Virus record (IMG/VR): IMGVR_UViG_3300017917_001712
Coordinates: 1 to 31,026 of that record
Origin: a virus
Strand: one strand, 5' to 3'
DNA length: 31,026 bases
The notes below the pieces were generated by a model. That model worked only from the letters and a program-made list of their open reading frames with translations. It had not been told where the DNA came from and made no database searches. Positions within the stretch are counted from its first letter, which is position 1. Every line of letters begins with the position of its first letter. This document shows, one piece after another, positions 14,617-23,458 of the stretch. A program made the position numbers and the translations under genes.

Positions 14617-15965
14617 TAAAGTACAAGTCTCCAGTATCCAGGATTGTATTCACCTTCGTAACTACTTATCCATGAACTACCGGTCCACTTGTATTGTTTT
14701 GATGTGTAACTATTAGTTACATACTGAACTGCCGTAATTGCATCTGAATTAAATGCGACTTGCCAGATACTACCATTATATTGTATAATATCGTTCTCTT
14801 TAGCATCAACGCCCCAGGCAGGATAGCCTGATGCACTAATAGCTTCAGTTATTAGATAACGTTGTCCTAATGCAGCAGGCGCAAGACCACTGCCTGGGCT
14901 ACTTGTTCTTGGATCAATAATTTTATCAATTGATGGCAATGTGTCTGCTGGAAGAGTGTCTTCGTCTATGTTAAAAATTAACACAGATGGATCTAATGGG
15001 CTAGCTGTAACCGAGCCTACAATTAATACTTCATCTTCGGGTGCAATGCTATTAGCAGTGTTTAGCTTTAGTAAACTAGTTGCTGTAAGCTCGCCCTTCA
15101 TCTCAATTAAGTCTGCCCAATTACTAGTGGTGCCATCTATGCTGACTAGTTTAGCAGTAGCACCTGTAATCTGCACACGATAATCATTTGGTGTAATAAC
15201 AATTTCAGCATCTACAGGCATAGAGCCAAAGAAGTCATAATACTCTTGACTATAACCTAAATCATTAATGCTGGTTACTTTATGCACATCTGCAACGATC
15301 TGTTGAATAATTGTTTGACGCTTAACTTTTGCTGGTGGGCTGATCCAGATTGGAACCATAAAGTTTAGAGTAGAAATATCTAAGTTCTCATCTACGCCTG
15401 CAGGAATACTTCTACTGCTCCAGTTAATATCTGTAAGTTCTACTTCAAACACACTTGTCCAATCCAGTGGATTGTCATTGCTTTGTAACTGTATACTTGG
15501 ATTAAAGATAACAAACAATTGTTCTAATATCTGTAGCTTGGTGTCTGTGTTAGTAGTCCAAATATCAACCTGGATGGTTAAATTATATGGCACAGGCATG
15601 TAACGCTGTGTTGTATATAAGTTACCTTGCTCGCTGGTATATGTATTGTTATTTCTATCAAACTCACGCTCAGCAACTTGACGAGTATCTACTAAAAATG
15701 GCTCAGCAGTTCTATCTCTGGCTGGCTGAATACTTTGAATACTTACTGTAATCATTGGCGCACTGTTTAAACTATTCTCGCTGTTATTGCGTAGAATACT
15801 AGCAACCATACGACTCATGTCGCCATAGCGGCAAGGAACACGATTATATGATACACCGTTTTTAGTGTATTCGCGTACTTTAAAGTTTGAAAACACACGG
15901 ACAAGCTGAATCAGATAACGCTTTATCTGTTCGTCATACCAGTAATCTAAGTTCTTGCCTGCCAT
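14616..15965 (-). CDS. gp15: gp15-like tail completion / sheath-stabiliser protein, C-terminally extended
   Basis: The protein has 449 residues against 272 in T4 gp15. The first about 250 carry the family pattern: YWYDEQIKRYLIQLVRVFSN, VPCRYGDMSRMVASILRNN, the PAPI-like segment MPVPYNLTIQVDIWTTN, LQILEQLFVIFNPSIQLQ and a final strand ISTLNFMVPIWISPP. gp15 caps the tail tube and joins it to the neck. The additional about 190 residues contain repeated W/Y-rich hairpin motifs (DIIQYNGSIWQVAF, QYKWTGSSWISSYEG), like modules in gp14, gp18 and the gene at 519. It follows gp14 by 2 nt. Assignment to gp15 is good by pattern and by position next to gp14. Confidence 0.8.
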   Translation of the reverse strand: MAGKNLDYWYDEQIKRYLIQLVRVFSNFKVREYTKNGVSYNRVPCRYGDMSRMVASILRNNSENSLNSAPMITVSIQSIQPARDRTAEPFLVDTRQVAEREFDRNNNTYTSEQGNLYTTQRYMPVPYNLTIQVDIWTTNTDTKLQILEQLFVIFNPSIQLQSNDNPLDWTSVFEVELTDINWSSRSIPAGVDENLDISTLNFMVPIWISPPAKVKRQTIIQQIVADVHKVTSINDLGYSQEYYDFFGSMPVDAEIVITPNDYRVQITGATAKLVSIDGTTSNWADLIEMKGELTATSLLKLNTANSIAPEDEVLIVGSVTASPLDPSVLIFNIDEDTLPADTLPSIDKIIDPRTSSPGSGLAPAALGQRYLITEAISASGYPAWGVDAKENDIIQYNGSIWQVAFNSDAITAVQYVTNSYTSKQYKWTGSSWISSYEGEYNPGYWRLVL

Positions 15966-15967
15966 TG

Positions 15968-17035
15968 TTAATTGTCCGTCTTGGGTTTAACAACCTTGCT
16001 TAGGTTTGTTTTTTCTTCTGTAACTTCACCATCGCTGTTTATAGTAAAGGTGTCGTTGTTGATGAATGTTGTTAGTACTCTATTGGCCGCGGCCCATGTA
16101 CTACGAGTATCATCGCTTTCACGTATCCATCTGCTACCACTCTTTTTAAACAATCTATGTGGAGAAAAGTCTGTGCGTAAGAAATAATCGCCTTCATTTA
16201 CGCCTGTGGTTGGGAAGCTACTACCGCTGCCCACAATGCTAAGACCATTAACAGGCGTACCTGTTTCTCCAGCAAAGTCAAACCCAACTGTTGGCTTATC
16301 TGGTACTTCTGGATCAAAGTATAAATGTGCCGAGTTTCTAAACTGCGGATCGTAAGGTACATCTTTTTCAGCCTGTGCTAGGATAGCATCATTAATATTA
16401 ATCTCGGTCTGATACTTGCTGATAAGATTGCGTAGATCGCCTTCTTCTTCGCCGGTACCGAGAATATCGCGATACTCCTGACTGTCGCTGATTGGGCCAC
16501 ACTTGACACGCCACAGATGCGGCCACCAGCGAGGATCAAACCCTTCAGCTGGTCTAGCACCATCTTGTACTACATAAAATCTATTAATAGCTTCATCGCT
16601 ACCTAACAATAAATCATCACGCAAGTGCGGTAGCTCAATAACGTCACCGGGCATTAGTTTACGACCCAATGCTTCTACCATACTTTCGATGTGGAAAGTT
16701 AAGAAAATAGTGTCATTGCTTAAAAACGCACCAAACTGTGTAAGATCATATTGATCGTTGTCTAGTATATTATATTGTCCGCGAAGTTCGTAGATATTTG
16801 TATCGTATTTTCTATCGCGGTTCTCTAAGAACAACAAGTCCTGAATAAACACTTCGGAATTATTACTAGCACTACTAGGTCTTGTAGAATCGTTTTCGTT
16901 TGGGGTTTCGTTAACACCCAAGTATTTGTGTACATGTACACCGGTGCCGCCAGCATAAAGATGCTCGCCGACTATACGATCTATAAAGTTATAGTCGTTT
17001 GTTTTAATTGGATTCCAAAGGCTGATTCTTGGCAT
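15968..17035 (-). CDS. gp14: gp14-like neck (head completion) protein, extended
   Basis: The protein has 355 residues against 256 in T4 gp14. The N-terminal MPRISLWNP, then DYNFIDRIVGEHLYAGGTGV and HVHKYLG, is the typical start of gp14 in T4-like marine phages. VEALGRKLMPGDVIELPHLR and a WKV-type strand (WWPHLWRVKCGPI) follow. gp14 joins gp13 in the neck ring that closes the filled head. The C-terminal about 100 residues contain an added hairpin module (EGDYFLRTDFSPHRLFKKSG, then SRW). The ATG lies exactly 5 nt after a GATAAATA late box and lacks a Shine-Dalgarno, so the mRNA is predicted leaderless. gp13 is about 9.5 kb away on the other strand, unlike T4. Confidence 0.83.
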   Translation of the reverse strand: MPRISLWNPIKTNDYNFIDRIVGEHLYAGGTGVHVHKYLGVNETPNENDSTRPSSASNNSEVFIQDLLFLENRDRKYDTNIYELRGQYNILDNDQYDLTQFGAFLSNDTIFLTFHIESMVEALGRKLMPGDVIELPHLRDDLLLGSDEAINRFYVVQDGARPAEGFDPRWWPHLWRVKCGPISDSQEYRDILGTGEEEGDLRNLISKYQTEININDAILAQAEKDVPYDPQFRNSAHLYFDPEVPDKPTVGFDFAGETGTPVNGLSIVGSGSSFPTTGVNEGDYFLRTDFSPHRLFKKSGSRWIRESDDTRSTWAAANRVLTTFINNDTFTINSDGEVTEEKTNLSKVVKPKTDN

Positions 17036-17039
17036 AACA

Positions 17040-18116
17040 CTATTTATCTAAAATCTTGCCACAGTGATGTACGCAAGTTGAACAGTGTTTTCTATTATCT
17101 CCTAGCTGCAATTTGCCATCAAACGCATCAGTTAGTGTTTTAATGTAAAAGCTATGCTGTAGTACCTTGTGTATTGACTTATTCTGTGTTACTTTGAGCT
17201 CATCTTTAATAGGATCAATTATCCTACTGAGCTGTGGTTCTCGCATCATATACTTTGACGCAATATAACAGCATGGATACACAGCACCGTCAGAATCAAT
17301 ATAAACTTCGTACTTGTCTTTATTGGGCCCGTAACCGGAGACCTGACAGTTGAACTCTACTTCCATACTAGACCAGTCAATGCCATCAAATTGTTTAAAC
17401 TCGTGGTTTTCAACTTTAACAAAGCTATCGTGCTGATCGTGCAACTCTGTTTCGTAGTGCGGCTTTAAAGTATATTCTAAGTTACCATCTCTGTTATAAA
17501 CTGGTACAGTTCTTGTTTTGCCATCCTGTAATTCAAAAAATCCATATGGTTCTTTGATATCAAAGTATACATTATACTTTTTGCAAATAGCATCAATCAC
17601 AGGAATATCATCTTTGTTGTGTGCAAATTTTAAGAATTCCCATCGTGCAGGACCACCACCTTCAAAGTAGGCTAACATGTTAGCCCAAACTTTACTCCAC
17701 TTAACATTTTTTCTATAGATATGATTAGTGTGTTCTAAACCGTCTACACTCCACACTACAAAACTGTTAGTACCTTTAAACAGTTGGCTAATTTTGGCCC
17801 AGTAATCCGGCTGCTTTGCGCCTCCGTTTGTTCGCACTTCGATCTGTGTATTTGGGTTACATTTAAGCAGAAACTCTAATATAACCAACAAGTCTTTGGC
17901 TGCACTAGGATCGCCCTTTGTGCCGCAAAAATTCCAGCGTCTAATCCCTTTACAAAAATCTTCACCTAGCATCAAAAAGTAATCTAAGCCAAGTTCTTGA
18001 TTTTTGATATAGGGCATAACTGGCCCACCATTTAATGATCTAGGACAAACTGGACATTCAGCGTTGCAGCGATCGGTTAGCTCAACGTGTACTTCGTTTA
18101 TAGGATTTGAATACAT
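17040..18116 (-). CDS. Radical SAM / SPASM-type protein
   Basis: The protein has 358 residues. The radical-SAM cluster motif C-x3-C-x2-C is at Cys17, Cys21 and Cys24 (DRCNAECPVC), followed by the usual FCGTKGDP strand and EVRTNGG. The C-terminus has a SPASM-like set of cysteines (CQVSG, YPCCYIA, CSTCVHHCG) that could hold an extra Fe-S cluster. Such enzymes modify peptides or small molecules by radical chemistry. It is divergent from the gene at 18184 and precedes gp14 on the minus strand. The start follows a GATAAGTA box at the 5-nt leaderless spacing and no Shine-Dalgarno is visible. Substrate unknown. Confidence 0.85.
   Translation of the reverse strand: MYSNPINEVHVELTDRCNAECPVCPRSLNGGPVMPYIKNQELGLDYFLMLGEDFCKGIRRWNFCGTKGDPSAAKDLLVILEFLLKCNPNTQIEVRTNGGAKQPDYWAKISQLFKGTNSFVVWSVDGLEHTNHIYRKNVKWSKVWANMLAYFEGGGPARWEFLKFAHNKDDIPVIDAICKKYNVYFDIKEPYGFFELQDGKTRTVPVYNRDGNLEYTLKPHYETELHDQHDSFVKVENHEFKQFDGIDWSSMEVEFNCQVSGYGPNKDKYEVYIDSDGAVYPCCYIASKYMMREPQLSRIIDPIKDELKVTQNKSIHKVLQHSFYIKTLTDAFDGKLQLGDNRKHCSTCVHHCGKILDK
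17041..17048 (-). promoter_or_regulatory. T4-type late promoter box (GATAAATA), leaderless arrangement for gp14
   Basis: The minus strand reads GATAAATA-GTGTT-ATG. The box overlaps the last codons and stop of the upstream radical SAM gene. The predicted start falls on the ATG itself. Confidence 0.7.
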
Positions 18117-18121
18117 ACCAA

Positions 18122-18129
18122 TACTTATC
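18122..18129 (-). promoter_or_regulatory. Late-type promoter box (GATAAGTA), leaderless arrangement
   Basis: The minus strand reads GATAAGTA-TTGGT-ATG (18116). It has one more mismatch than the other boxes but identical spacing to the start codon. Confidence 0.5.
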
Positions 18130-18158
18130 TAAAACAAAAGTAGGCTGCAAAAATTCTA

Positions 18159-18166
18159 GATAAATA
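18159..18166 (+). promoter_or_regulatory. T4-type late promoter box (GATAAATA) for the metabolic island
   Basis: GATAAATA lies in the 67-nt divergent gap. The expected start near 18172 is followed by GAGGA (about 18174) and the ATG at 18184, a short leader with a Shine-Dalgarno. With 18122-18129 it forms a back-to-back promoter pair. Confidence 0.7.
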
Positions 18167-18183
18167 TCGCAGCGAGGAACACT

Positions 18184-19557
18184 ATGACACAGACAATTAA
18201 CATCTTCTATTTGCACGAAGGTGCACAATTTGATGCAGAAACTGTTAAAGATTTTCGTAACAGATCGTGGTTTCACAGAGAGTTGTGGCCACTGGAACGC
18301 ACAGCAGGAATTTATAATCCGCGATGGTACGACAACAATAAGTTTTCATTCAATATTGTTAACAACGGTAATGTGGCTGCATTAGATAAGTCAGCACCAA
18401 CAATTATCCCTTGTGATTTTCAAAGCTCAGGGCTTGCATGGAATGATTCTACAGGTAAAACTACAGTAACAGAATTTGGTTCTAGGTATCAAGAAGTAAT
18501 TGAGCGCATGGCGCAAGATCCAGATATTCCAAATAAAATCTTCTTGGTCTATTCCTGTGCTGAACCACACTATCATAATGACTCGGCGTTTATTAAATCG
18601 TTAGCACTAAAGTATCCAGACTCAAAATTTGTAACAAGCGCATCTGGTACAGTAGACCCTGTGTTTGCGTGGGAAAAGCGCATAACAGTTGGGTTACCAA
18701 ATTTTAAGTGGATCTCTAGACAATGGTATTTTGAACAAGTTCATGAAAGAACTTTCGTAGATTATAAAATGCGTCGAGCTCATGCTGACTTAGAAGCAAC
18801 TGAGCCGCCCAAACATTTAAAAGACTTTGCTAATAGAAAACCACGTTTTGTAATGACTATGAAAAATCTTAGATTGCATAGGTCCATTGCAAGCTACCTA
18901 GTTGAAAACGACAGGTCGATACTTGATACTTGTACATATACACGTAACTTCACCATTGAACCTAGAATGTTTAGAGAACTTGAACGCAATAATCAGCCTT
19001 CGGAGTATATGACGGCGGCCCGGTTTGCATTAAAAGGCGTTAGAGAAGTCCTAGCAGAAAAAGATATCAGTGATGCTGACAAAGTAGGTATTATAAATCA
19101 GATGTTTTCTTCGCCGCATAAGATTGATTTACAAAATTGTCAAGACGATACTTCTCCCCCAGCCTGGTTGTACAATGGTGCAGGTATTGCACTAGTTGCA
19201 TCTGGTGAAGAAAACGGATGGGGATTCATTGACGAAAAGCCTGTGATTGCTATGCTATTTAAAAAGCCATTCCTCTATTTTGGTGGCCGGGGTCTATATG
19301 AAGAACTTGAAAAAATGAAGTTTAAAACTTTCCGTGACTACTTTGATTTAGGTTTTGCAGTTGGCGAAACTTGTTTCCAGCGTGTCAAAGGGTTCTACGA
19401 TGTTGTTAAAAAAGAAGCCGAGAAGGGCGAGTTTGAGTTCTGGAACGGTCTAGAGTCGCTGCAAGAAGATGTTGAATACAACTACAACTGGTTTAAGTCT
19501 GGTGACTTCAAGTACGAAAACAATAATAAATTCTTTGAGGAAATACTAAGTGTCTAA
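18184..19557 (+). CDS. Putative glycosyltransferase-like protein
   Basis: The protein has 457 residues and is soluble. The most informative part is near residues 345-395: GWGFIDEKPVIAMLFKKPFL, YFGGRGLYEELEKMKFKTFR, then DYFDLGF. This resembles the E-K-x-x-x-A-x-x-x-x-K-P-F...L-x-x-x-x-F-x-T-F signature found near the C-terminus of several phage glycosyltransferase-like and exostosin-like proteins. The N-terminal half (FYLHEGAQF, FLVYSCAEPHYHND) is Rossmann-like but without a readable donor-binding motif. It opens the island, is preceded by a late promoter and Shine-Dalgarno, and its end overlaps the next gene by 8 nt. The specific reaction is unknown and the family assignment is tentative. 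Confidence 0.5.
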   Translation: MTQTINIFYLHEGAQFDAETVKDFRNRSWFHRELWPLERTAGIYNPRWYDNNKFSFNIVNNGNVAALDKSAPTIIPCDFQSSGLAWNDSTGKTTVTEFGSRYQEVIERMAQDPDIPNKIFLVYSCAEPHYHNDSAFIKSLALKYPDSKFVTSASGTVDPVFAWEKRITVGLPNFKWISRQWYFEQVHERTFVDYKMRRAHADLEATEPPKHLKDFANRKPRFVMTMKNLRLHRSIASYLVENDRSILDTCTYTRNFTIEPRMFRELERNNQPSEYMTAARFALKGVREVLAEKDISDADKVGIINQMFSSPHKIDLQNCQDDTSPPAWLYNGAGIALVASGEENGWGFIDEKPVIAMLFKKPFLYFGGRGLYEELEKMKFKTFRDYFDLGFAVGETCFQRVKGFYDVVKKEAEKGEFEFWNGLESLQEDVEYNYNWFKSGDFKYENNNKFFEEILSV

Positions 19558-20434
19558 GGCAGTACGTGGCGCAAGGCCTATTGTTGATGCAACTGTCAAA
19601 GATCACTATGACAACTTTGTATTCAAGCCTGTTAGTCTAGGGTCGTATACTAATGTTTGGAGAAACTGGTTAACTTTTACTACTAACAAAAGTATACACG
19701 GTCTCGACAATTTTAAATTTGCTGATTACACACAAGGAACAAGTCAAACGTTTGATCAGTTTGTATTACGGCACAGCCAACAACGTGAAATTGTAACACT
19801 TAAAGGTGAGTTCCAGTATCACGGATGCATAAGCAAAGCAGTTCGATATCGCAATGTCGATCACGACAACTATTACTTTTTTGCAGAGCGTGGATTACAG
19901 GCACTATTAATAAGTGCTCCATTCAGTGACTTTGGTTGTATCCATCCAAAGTTTGACGAGATTATGCAGGTATGTGATCAACTGGATATTCCTGTTTGTT
20001 TGGATTTAGCATATTGGGGCATAAGCAAAAATGTACACCTTGATCTGGACAAATATCCTGCGATTAAAGAAGTAACATGCAGTTTAAGCAAACCATTCTA
20101 CACACTTGAAAATCATCGAGTGGGCGTTAGATTCACTCGAGAATATGTAGATGACGGTATTAGTATGCTCAACGAAGTGTCTATGCAAAATAACTACAGC
20201 ATGAGTTTGGGTGTGCATTACATGCGAGAATTCAGCCCAGACTGGAATTGGGAAACTTATCAAAGTCGCTACGAAGAAGTATGCAAAGAATTTGGATTCA
20301 TTTACACTGACACTGTAATATTTGGGTTAGGTGACGAAGCACGTCACGGACACTATAACAGAGGCGTGCCTGGAAATTATAGGGTATGCATATCCGAATA
20401 CTTAAATAACAGATCAACCACGGAGCAATTATGA
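19550..20434 (+). CDS. PLP-dependent aminotransferase-fold protein (short)
   Basis: The protein has 294 residues from GTG 19550, supported by GAGGAAA just upstream; the start overlaps the preceding stop. The aspartate-aminotransferase fold is suggested by VCLDLAYWG (Asp152, Tyr155, expected PLP ring contacts) followed by TCSLSKPF, where Lys181 fits the Schiff-base lysine. GVRFTREY after it matches the usual G-x-R segment. It is shorter than common fold-type I enzymes (about 400 aa), lacking most of the N-terminal and some C-terminal parts, so it may need a partner or a different substrate. It overlaps the amidinotransferase by 4 nt, and the two may act on one amino-compound. Confidence 0.6.
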   Translation: MSKAVRGARPIVDATVKDHYDNFVFKPVSLGSYTNVWRNWLTFTTNKSIHGLDNFKFADYTQGTSQTFDQFVLRHSQQREIVTLKGEFQYHGCISKAVRYRNVDHDNYYFFAERGLQALLISAPFSDFGCIHPKFDEIMQVCDQLDIPVCLDLAYWGISKNVHLDLDKYPAIKEVTCSLSKPFYTLENHRVGVRFTREYVDDGISMLNEVSMQNNYSMSLGVHYMREFSPDWNWETYQSRYEEVCKEFGFIYTDTVIFGLGDEARHGHYNRGVPGNYRVCISEYLNNRSTTEQL

Positions 20435-21489
20435 TCGTAAATTCACACAACGACTGGGATCCTTTAGAGGAAATTATTGTAGGCCATGCACATCACAGCC
20501 GCATTGCCACAGATATCAGCGCACACAGCTTTAGCTATGCAAACCATCCAGCTGAAAAGATTAAGCATTTAGAAGGCACTTACCCACAATGGGTTATCGA
20601 CGAAGCAAACGAAGATGCAGATGGGCTAGCAGATACACTTACTAAGATGGGTGTTAAAGTACATCGTCCTAAGATTATTGATTGGGACAAAGTTAACTAC
20701 GACATTGGTCAAGGCTGGAATACCAAAGGCTGGTATAGCTGGTGCCCACGCGATCTAATTCTCCCGCTAGCAGATATGCTTATTGAAACACCTACTCCTG
20801 TACGTGCTAGATATTTTGAAACAAGATTGTACGAAGATATTTTATACGAAGCATTTGAAGATGGCGCACTATGGCTACAAGCCCCTAAGCCAAAGCTACA
20901 TGACAACATGTATCAGTTTGAAGACCTAAGTAAGGCAACACTAATGGACCATGAGATTTGTTTTGATGCTCCTAACATTGTTCGGGTAGGCCGCGACTTG
21001 CTGTATCAAGTTAGCAATAGTGGTAACATGAAAGGCTTCAAGTGGCTCAAACGTTTCTTAGAACCAATGGGCTATAAGCTACATTACAGTGAGCTTTATA
21101 GCTTTGCACACTTTGACAGCACCATTGTTCCGCTACGTCCGGGTCTTGTACTGCTAAACAGCACACGAGTAACACCAGACAACTGTCCTGAAATCTTTAA
21201 GAAGTGGGACAAGATTTGGTTTGAAGATTGTGTTGTACAAGGCAGCAAACTTGCTGACCAGGGATATATTGCCCCATGCAGTCCATATATTGGTATGAAC
21301 ATTCTCAGCGTCAACGAAAACACAATTATTTGTGATAGCGCACAGGAACCTCTAATGCGCGAACTAGATAAGTGGGGCATTGACAGCGTGCCAGTTCGTT
21401 TCCGTCATAGCATGACACTGAGCGGTGGTATTCACTGTGCCACACTTGACTTGCGTCGCAGAGGCACACTGGAGAGCTATTGTGATTAA
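20431..21489 (+). CDS. Glycine/inosamine amidinotransferase-like enzyme
   Basis: The protein has 352 residues. It begins VNSHNDWDPLEEIIVGHAHH, the usual start of the arginine:glycine amidinotransferase family. The catalytic triad is visible: Asp179 (CFDAPNIVRVGRD), His227 (AHFDSTIV) and Cys336 in SGGIHCATLDLRRRGTLESY, which closely resembles the active-site end of animal AGAT. Spacings between the triad residues also match AGAT. The enzyme should move an amidino group from arginine to an amine (glycine, an amino-sugar or inosamine). Next to an aminotransferase-fold gene this suggests amine formation followed by amidination. Coupled by overlapping ATGA. Confidence 0.88.
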   Translation: MIVNSHNDWDPLEEIIVGHAHHSRIATDISAHSFSYANHPAEKIKHLEGTYPQWVIDEANEDADGLADTLTKMGVKVHRPKIIDWDKVNYDIGQGWNTKGWYSWCPRDLILPLADMLIETPTPVRARYFETRLYEDILYEAFEDGALWLQAPKPKLHDNMYQFEDLSKATLMDHEICFDAPNIVRVGRDLLYQVSNSGNMKGFKWLKRFLEPMGYKLHYSELYSFAHFDSTIVPLRPGLVLLNSTRVTPDNCPEIFKKWDKIWFEDCVVQGSKLADQGYIAPCSPYIGMNILSVNENTIICDSAQEPLMRELDKWGIDSVPVRFRHSMTLSGGIHCATLDLRRRGTLESYCD

Positions 21490-21976
21490 CTATGGGCGTA
21501 TTAGCATTGATATAACGTCGGAACAACTTACAGCGTTAAAGTTCAACGACTATTTTCAATGCTATCAACAAACGCCCGAAGTTGCCAAATACTACACACA
21601 ACACAACAGTAGTATTTGGCAAATGTTCAACGAAGATTGCCCGCAGTGGGTTTGGGATCTAGCTAATAAAATTCCACAAGACTTTGATCGTTTTGTTGTT
21701 AGTGTTATTAGACTAGACCCAGGACAGACTATCCCTTATCATGTTGACAAGCACTTTAAGCTACGCGAAGCGTATGGCGAAGGCGATACCAGTAGATATT
21801 TAATCTTCTTAGAGGATTGGATGCGTGGGCATTATTATGATATTCATGATCAGCCATATCTAAAATGGAGAGCTGGTGATTGGGTAAAGTTTGGACCACA
21901 CGATTGGCACACAGCAGGCAATATGGGCACTCAGCCTTTCTATTCAGCACAGGTAACTGTACTTAAGTATGTATAA
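21482..21976 (+). CDS. 2OG-Fe(II) oxygenase / Asp-beta-hydroxylase-like protein, copy 1
   Basis: I start at GTG 21482 (164 aa), 5 nt after GGAGAG and overlapping the amidinotransferase stop; the upstream ATG at 21425 would lie deep in that gene. A double-stranded beta-helix metal site is readable: His87-x-Asp89 (PYHVDKHFKL) and distal His143 (HDWHTAGNMG). At the place where the paralogue downstream has Arg163 (QPRYTMQIS), this copy has Phe153 (QPFYSAQVT), so the co-substrate anchor may be altered. Related proteins hydroxylate Asp/Asn residues or small molecules. Substrate unknown. Confidence 0.65.
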   Translation: MINYGRISIDITSEQLTALKFNDYFQCYQQTPEVAKYYTQHNSSIWQMFNEDCPQWVWDLANKIPQDFDRFVVSVIRLDPGQTIPYHVDKHFKLREAYGEGDTSRYLIFLEDWMRGHYYDIHDQPYLKWRAGDWVKFGPHDWHTAGNMGTQPFYSAQVTVLKYV

Positions 21977-22505
21977 AGGAAACGTCAATATTGATTTTGT
22001 TAGCAATGAAATGTTAGCAAAGATTAAATTCATAGAACACAATCATGTTCTATGGTGTGCTGGTATGTGGGAACAAATAGGCGTTCCGGTACCCGACTTT
22101 CCTTACGATGCTCCGTGGATATACCAAAGTTTTGAGAACGACTGTCCACTATGGGCACATGACATTAAACGCATGTTTGCTGATACATTATTGTATCCAA
22201 CTGTAACAATTAATTTAGTAAAGCCCGGTCGTTACATACCTCCGCATAAGGATATGTTCTATCGTTTGCTAAAAGATTCTCCAACAAACATTGGCGAACG
22301 CGAACCAGTAAGGATAAACATTTTCCTACAAGATTGTCAGCTGGGACATATTTTTGAAATGGCCGGCGAGACATGGTTAGATTATAAAAAGGGTGACTAC
22401 ACCGTTATTCACCGAGGTGTAGTTCACAGCGTTGTCAATATTGGTTACCAGCCTAGATATACAATGCAAATTTCAGGCTTTGCAGAAAAAGGGTACTTTC
22501 AATGA
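21969..22505 (+). CDS. 2OG-Fe(II) oxygenase / Asp-beta-hydroxylase-like protein, copy 2
   Basis: The protein has 178 residues. The iron ligands His93-x-Asp95 (PPHKDMFYRL) and His153 (HRGVVHSVVNIG) and the likely 2-oxoglutarate anchor Arg163 (QPRYTMQIS) are all present. It shares with copy 1 the phrases F-x-x-DCP-x-W, INIFL/LIFLEDW and the G-x-QP segment, so the two arose by duplication. It overlaps the previous gene by 8 nt and the next by 4 nt. It probably hydroxylates a product of the island's pathway or a protein side chain. Confidence 0.7.
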   Translation: MYKGNVNIDFVSNEMLAKIKFIEHNHVLWCAGMWEQIGVPVPDFPYDAPWIYQSFENDCPLWAHDIKRMFADTLLYPTVTINLVKPGRYIPPHKDMFYRLLKDSPTNIGEREPVRINIFLQDCQLGHIFEMAGETWLDYKKGDYTVIHRGVVHSVVNIGYQPRYTMQISGFAEKGYFQ

Positions 22506-23458
22506 AAATTTTTATTACTGGACATGACGGATTTATAGGTCAACATTTAGTTGAACGGCTAAAGGGCAAACACGAGTTAGGATTTCTTACTCATGATCTT
22601 CGAGATCATGATAAAGTTGGCTTTCAAATACGTCAGTTTGATCCAGAGATCATTGTACACCTTGCTGCTCGCACCGAAGTTGAACAGAGCTTTTACGAAC
22701 AAATTACTTTCAGTGACATTAACTACACAGGCACAGTTAACTTAATTGAAGTCGCTAAAGATTTGCCCAATCTTAAAAACTTTGTGTTTGCTAGCACAAT
22801 GGAAGTTTATGGATGGCAACCCATCAGCGATTTAATCAAGGAAGGTCGTGAAAAAAATATTTTTGCTTTTGATGAAAGCACACCACCTAACCCTAATGCT
22901 CCCTATGCAGTAGCTAAGTATGCCTGCGAGAAGTATCTAGAGTATGCACATCGCAGTTATGGTTTGCCATTTACTGCTATCCGTCAAACAAATGCATACG
23001 GCCGCAAGGACAATAACTTCTTTGTTACTGAGCAGATCATTTACCAGATGCTAACTAATCCTAAGGAAATTAACTTAGGCTATGGCGAGCCATATCGTAA
23101 CTTTATCTACATTGACGATTTGCTAGATGCATGGGAGACTGTAATTAATAATCCAGATAAGTGTGCAGGCGAAGTTTTCTGCATTGGTCCTAGTAACGCA
23201 ATTAAGATCAAGGATTATGTTAAGATTATTGCAGATAAGATTGGCTGGAACGGGCATGTAAATTGGAATACTAAGCCAAAACGTCCTGGCGAAATTTATC
23301 TTCTTAACAGCACTAATAACAAAATTACTGCTCGATTGGGGTGGTATCCTAAAGTAGACTTAAATAAGGGTCTAGACATTACCATAGCAATATGGAAAAA
23401 TATCATTGATAATAAATTAGAGTTCAATGTTAAAAAGAAGTTTAGTGTTGGAAAATAA
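22502..23458 (+). CDS. NAD(P)-dependent sugar epimerase/dehydratase (extended SDR)
   Basis: The protein has 318 residues. The dinucleotide motif TGHDGFIG is at residues 6-13, catalytic Tyr135-x3-Lys139 (PYAVAKYACEKY) and the upstream ASTMEVYG Ser/Thr are present, and the C-terminal substrate domain holds YRNFIYIDDLLDA. This is the classic extended short-chain dehydrogenase pattern acting on nucleotide sugars (UDP-glucose epimerase, GDP-mannose or dTDP-glucose dehydratases). Together with the glycosyltransferase-like gene it suggests sugar or surface-glycan synthesis. The start overlaps the preceding stop (ATGA). Confidence 0.88.
   Translation: MKIFITGHDGFIGQHLVERLKGKHELGFLTHDLRDHDKVGFQIRQFDPEIIVHLAARTEVEQSFYEQITFSDINYTGTVNLIEVAKDLPNLKNFVFASTMEVYGWQPISDLIKEGREKNIFAFDESTPPNPNAPYAVAKYACEKYLEYAHRSYGLPFTAIRQTNAYGRKDNNFFVTEQIIYQMLTNPKEINLGYGEPYRNFIYIDDLLDAWETVINNPDKCAGEVFCIGPSNAIKIKDYVKIIADKIGWNGHVNWNTKPKRPGEIYLLNSTNNKITARLGWYPKVDLNKGLDITIAIWKNIIDNKLEFNVKKKFSVGK

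Noticed and set aside
21425-21481. ATG at 21425 as start of the first oxygenase
   Set aside because: It lies over the active-site cysteine region of the amidinotransferase; GTG 21482 has a good Shine-Dalgarno and normal overlap.
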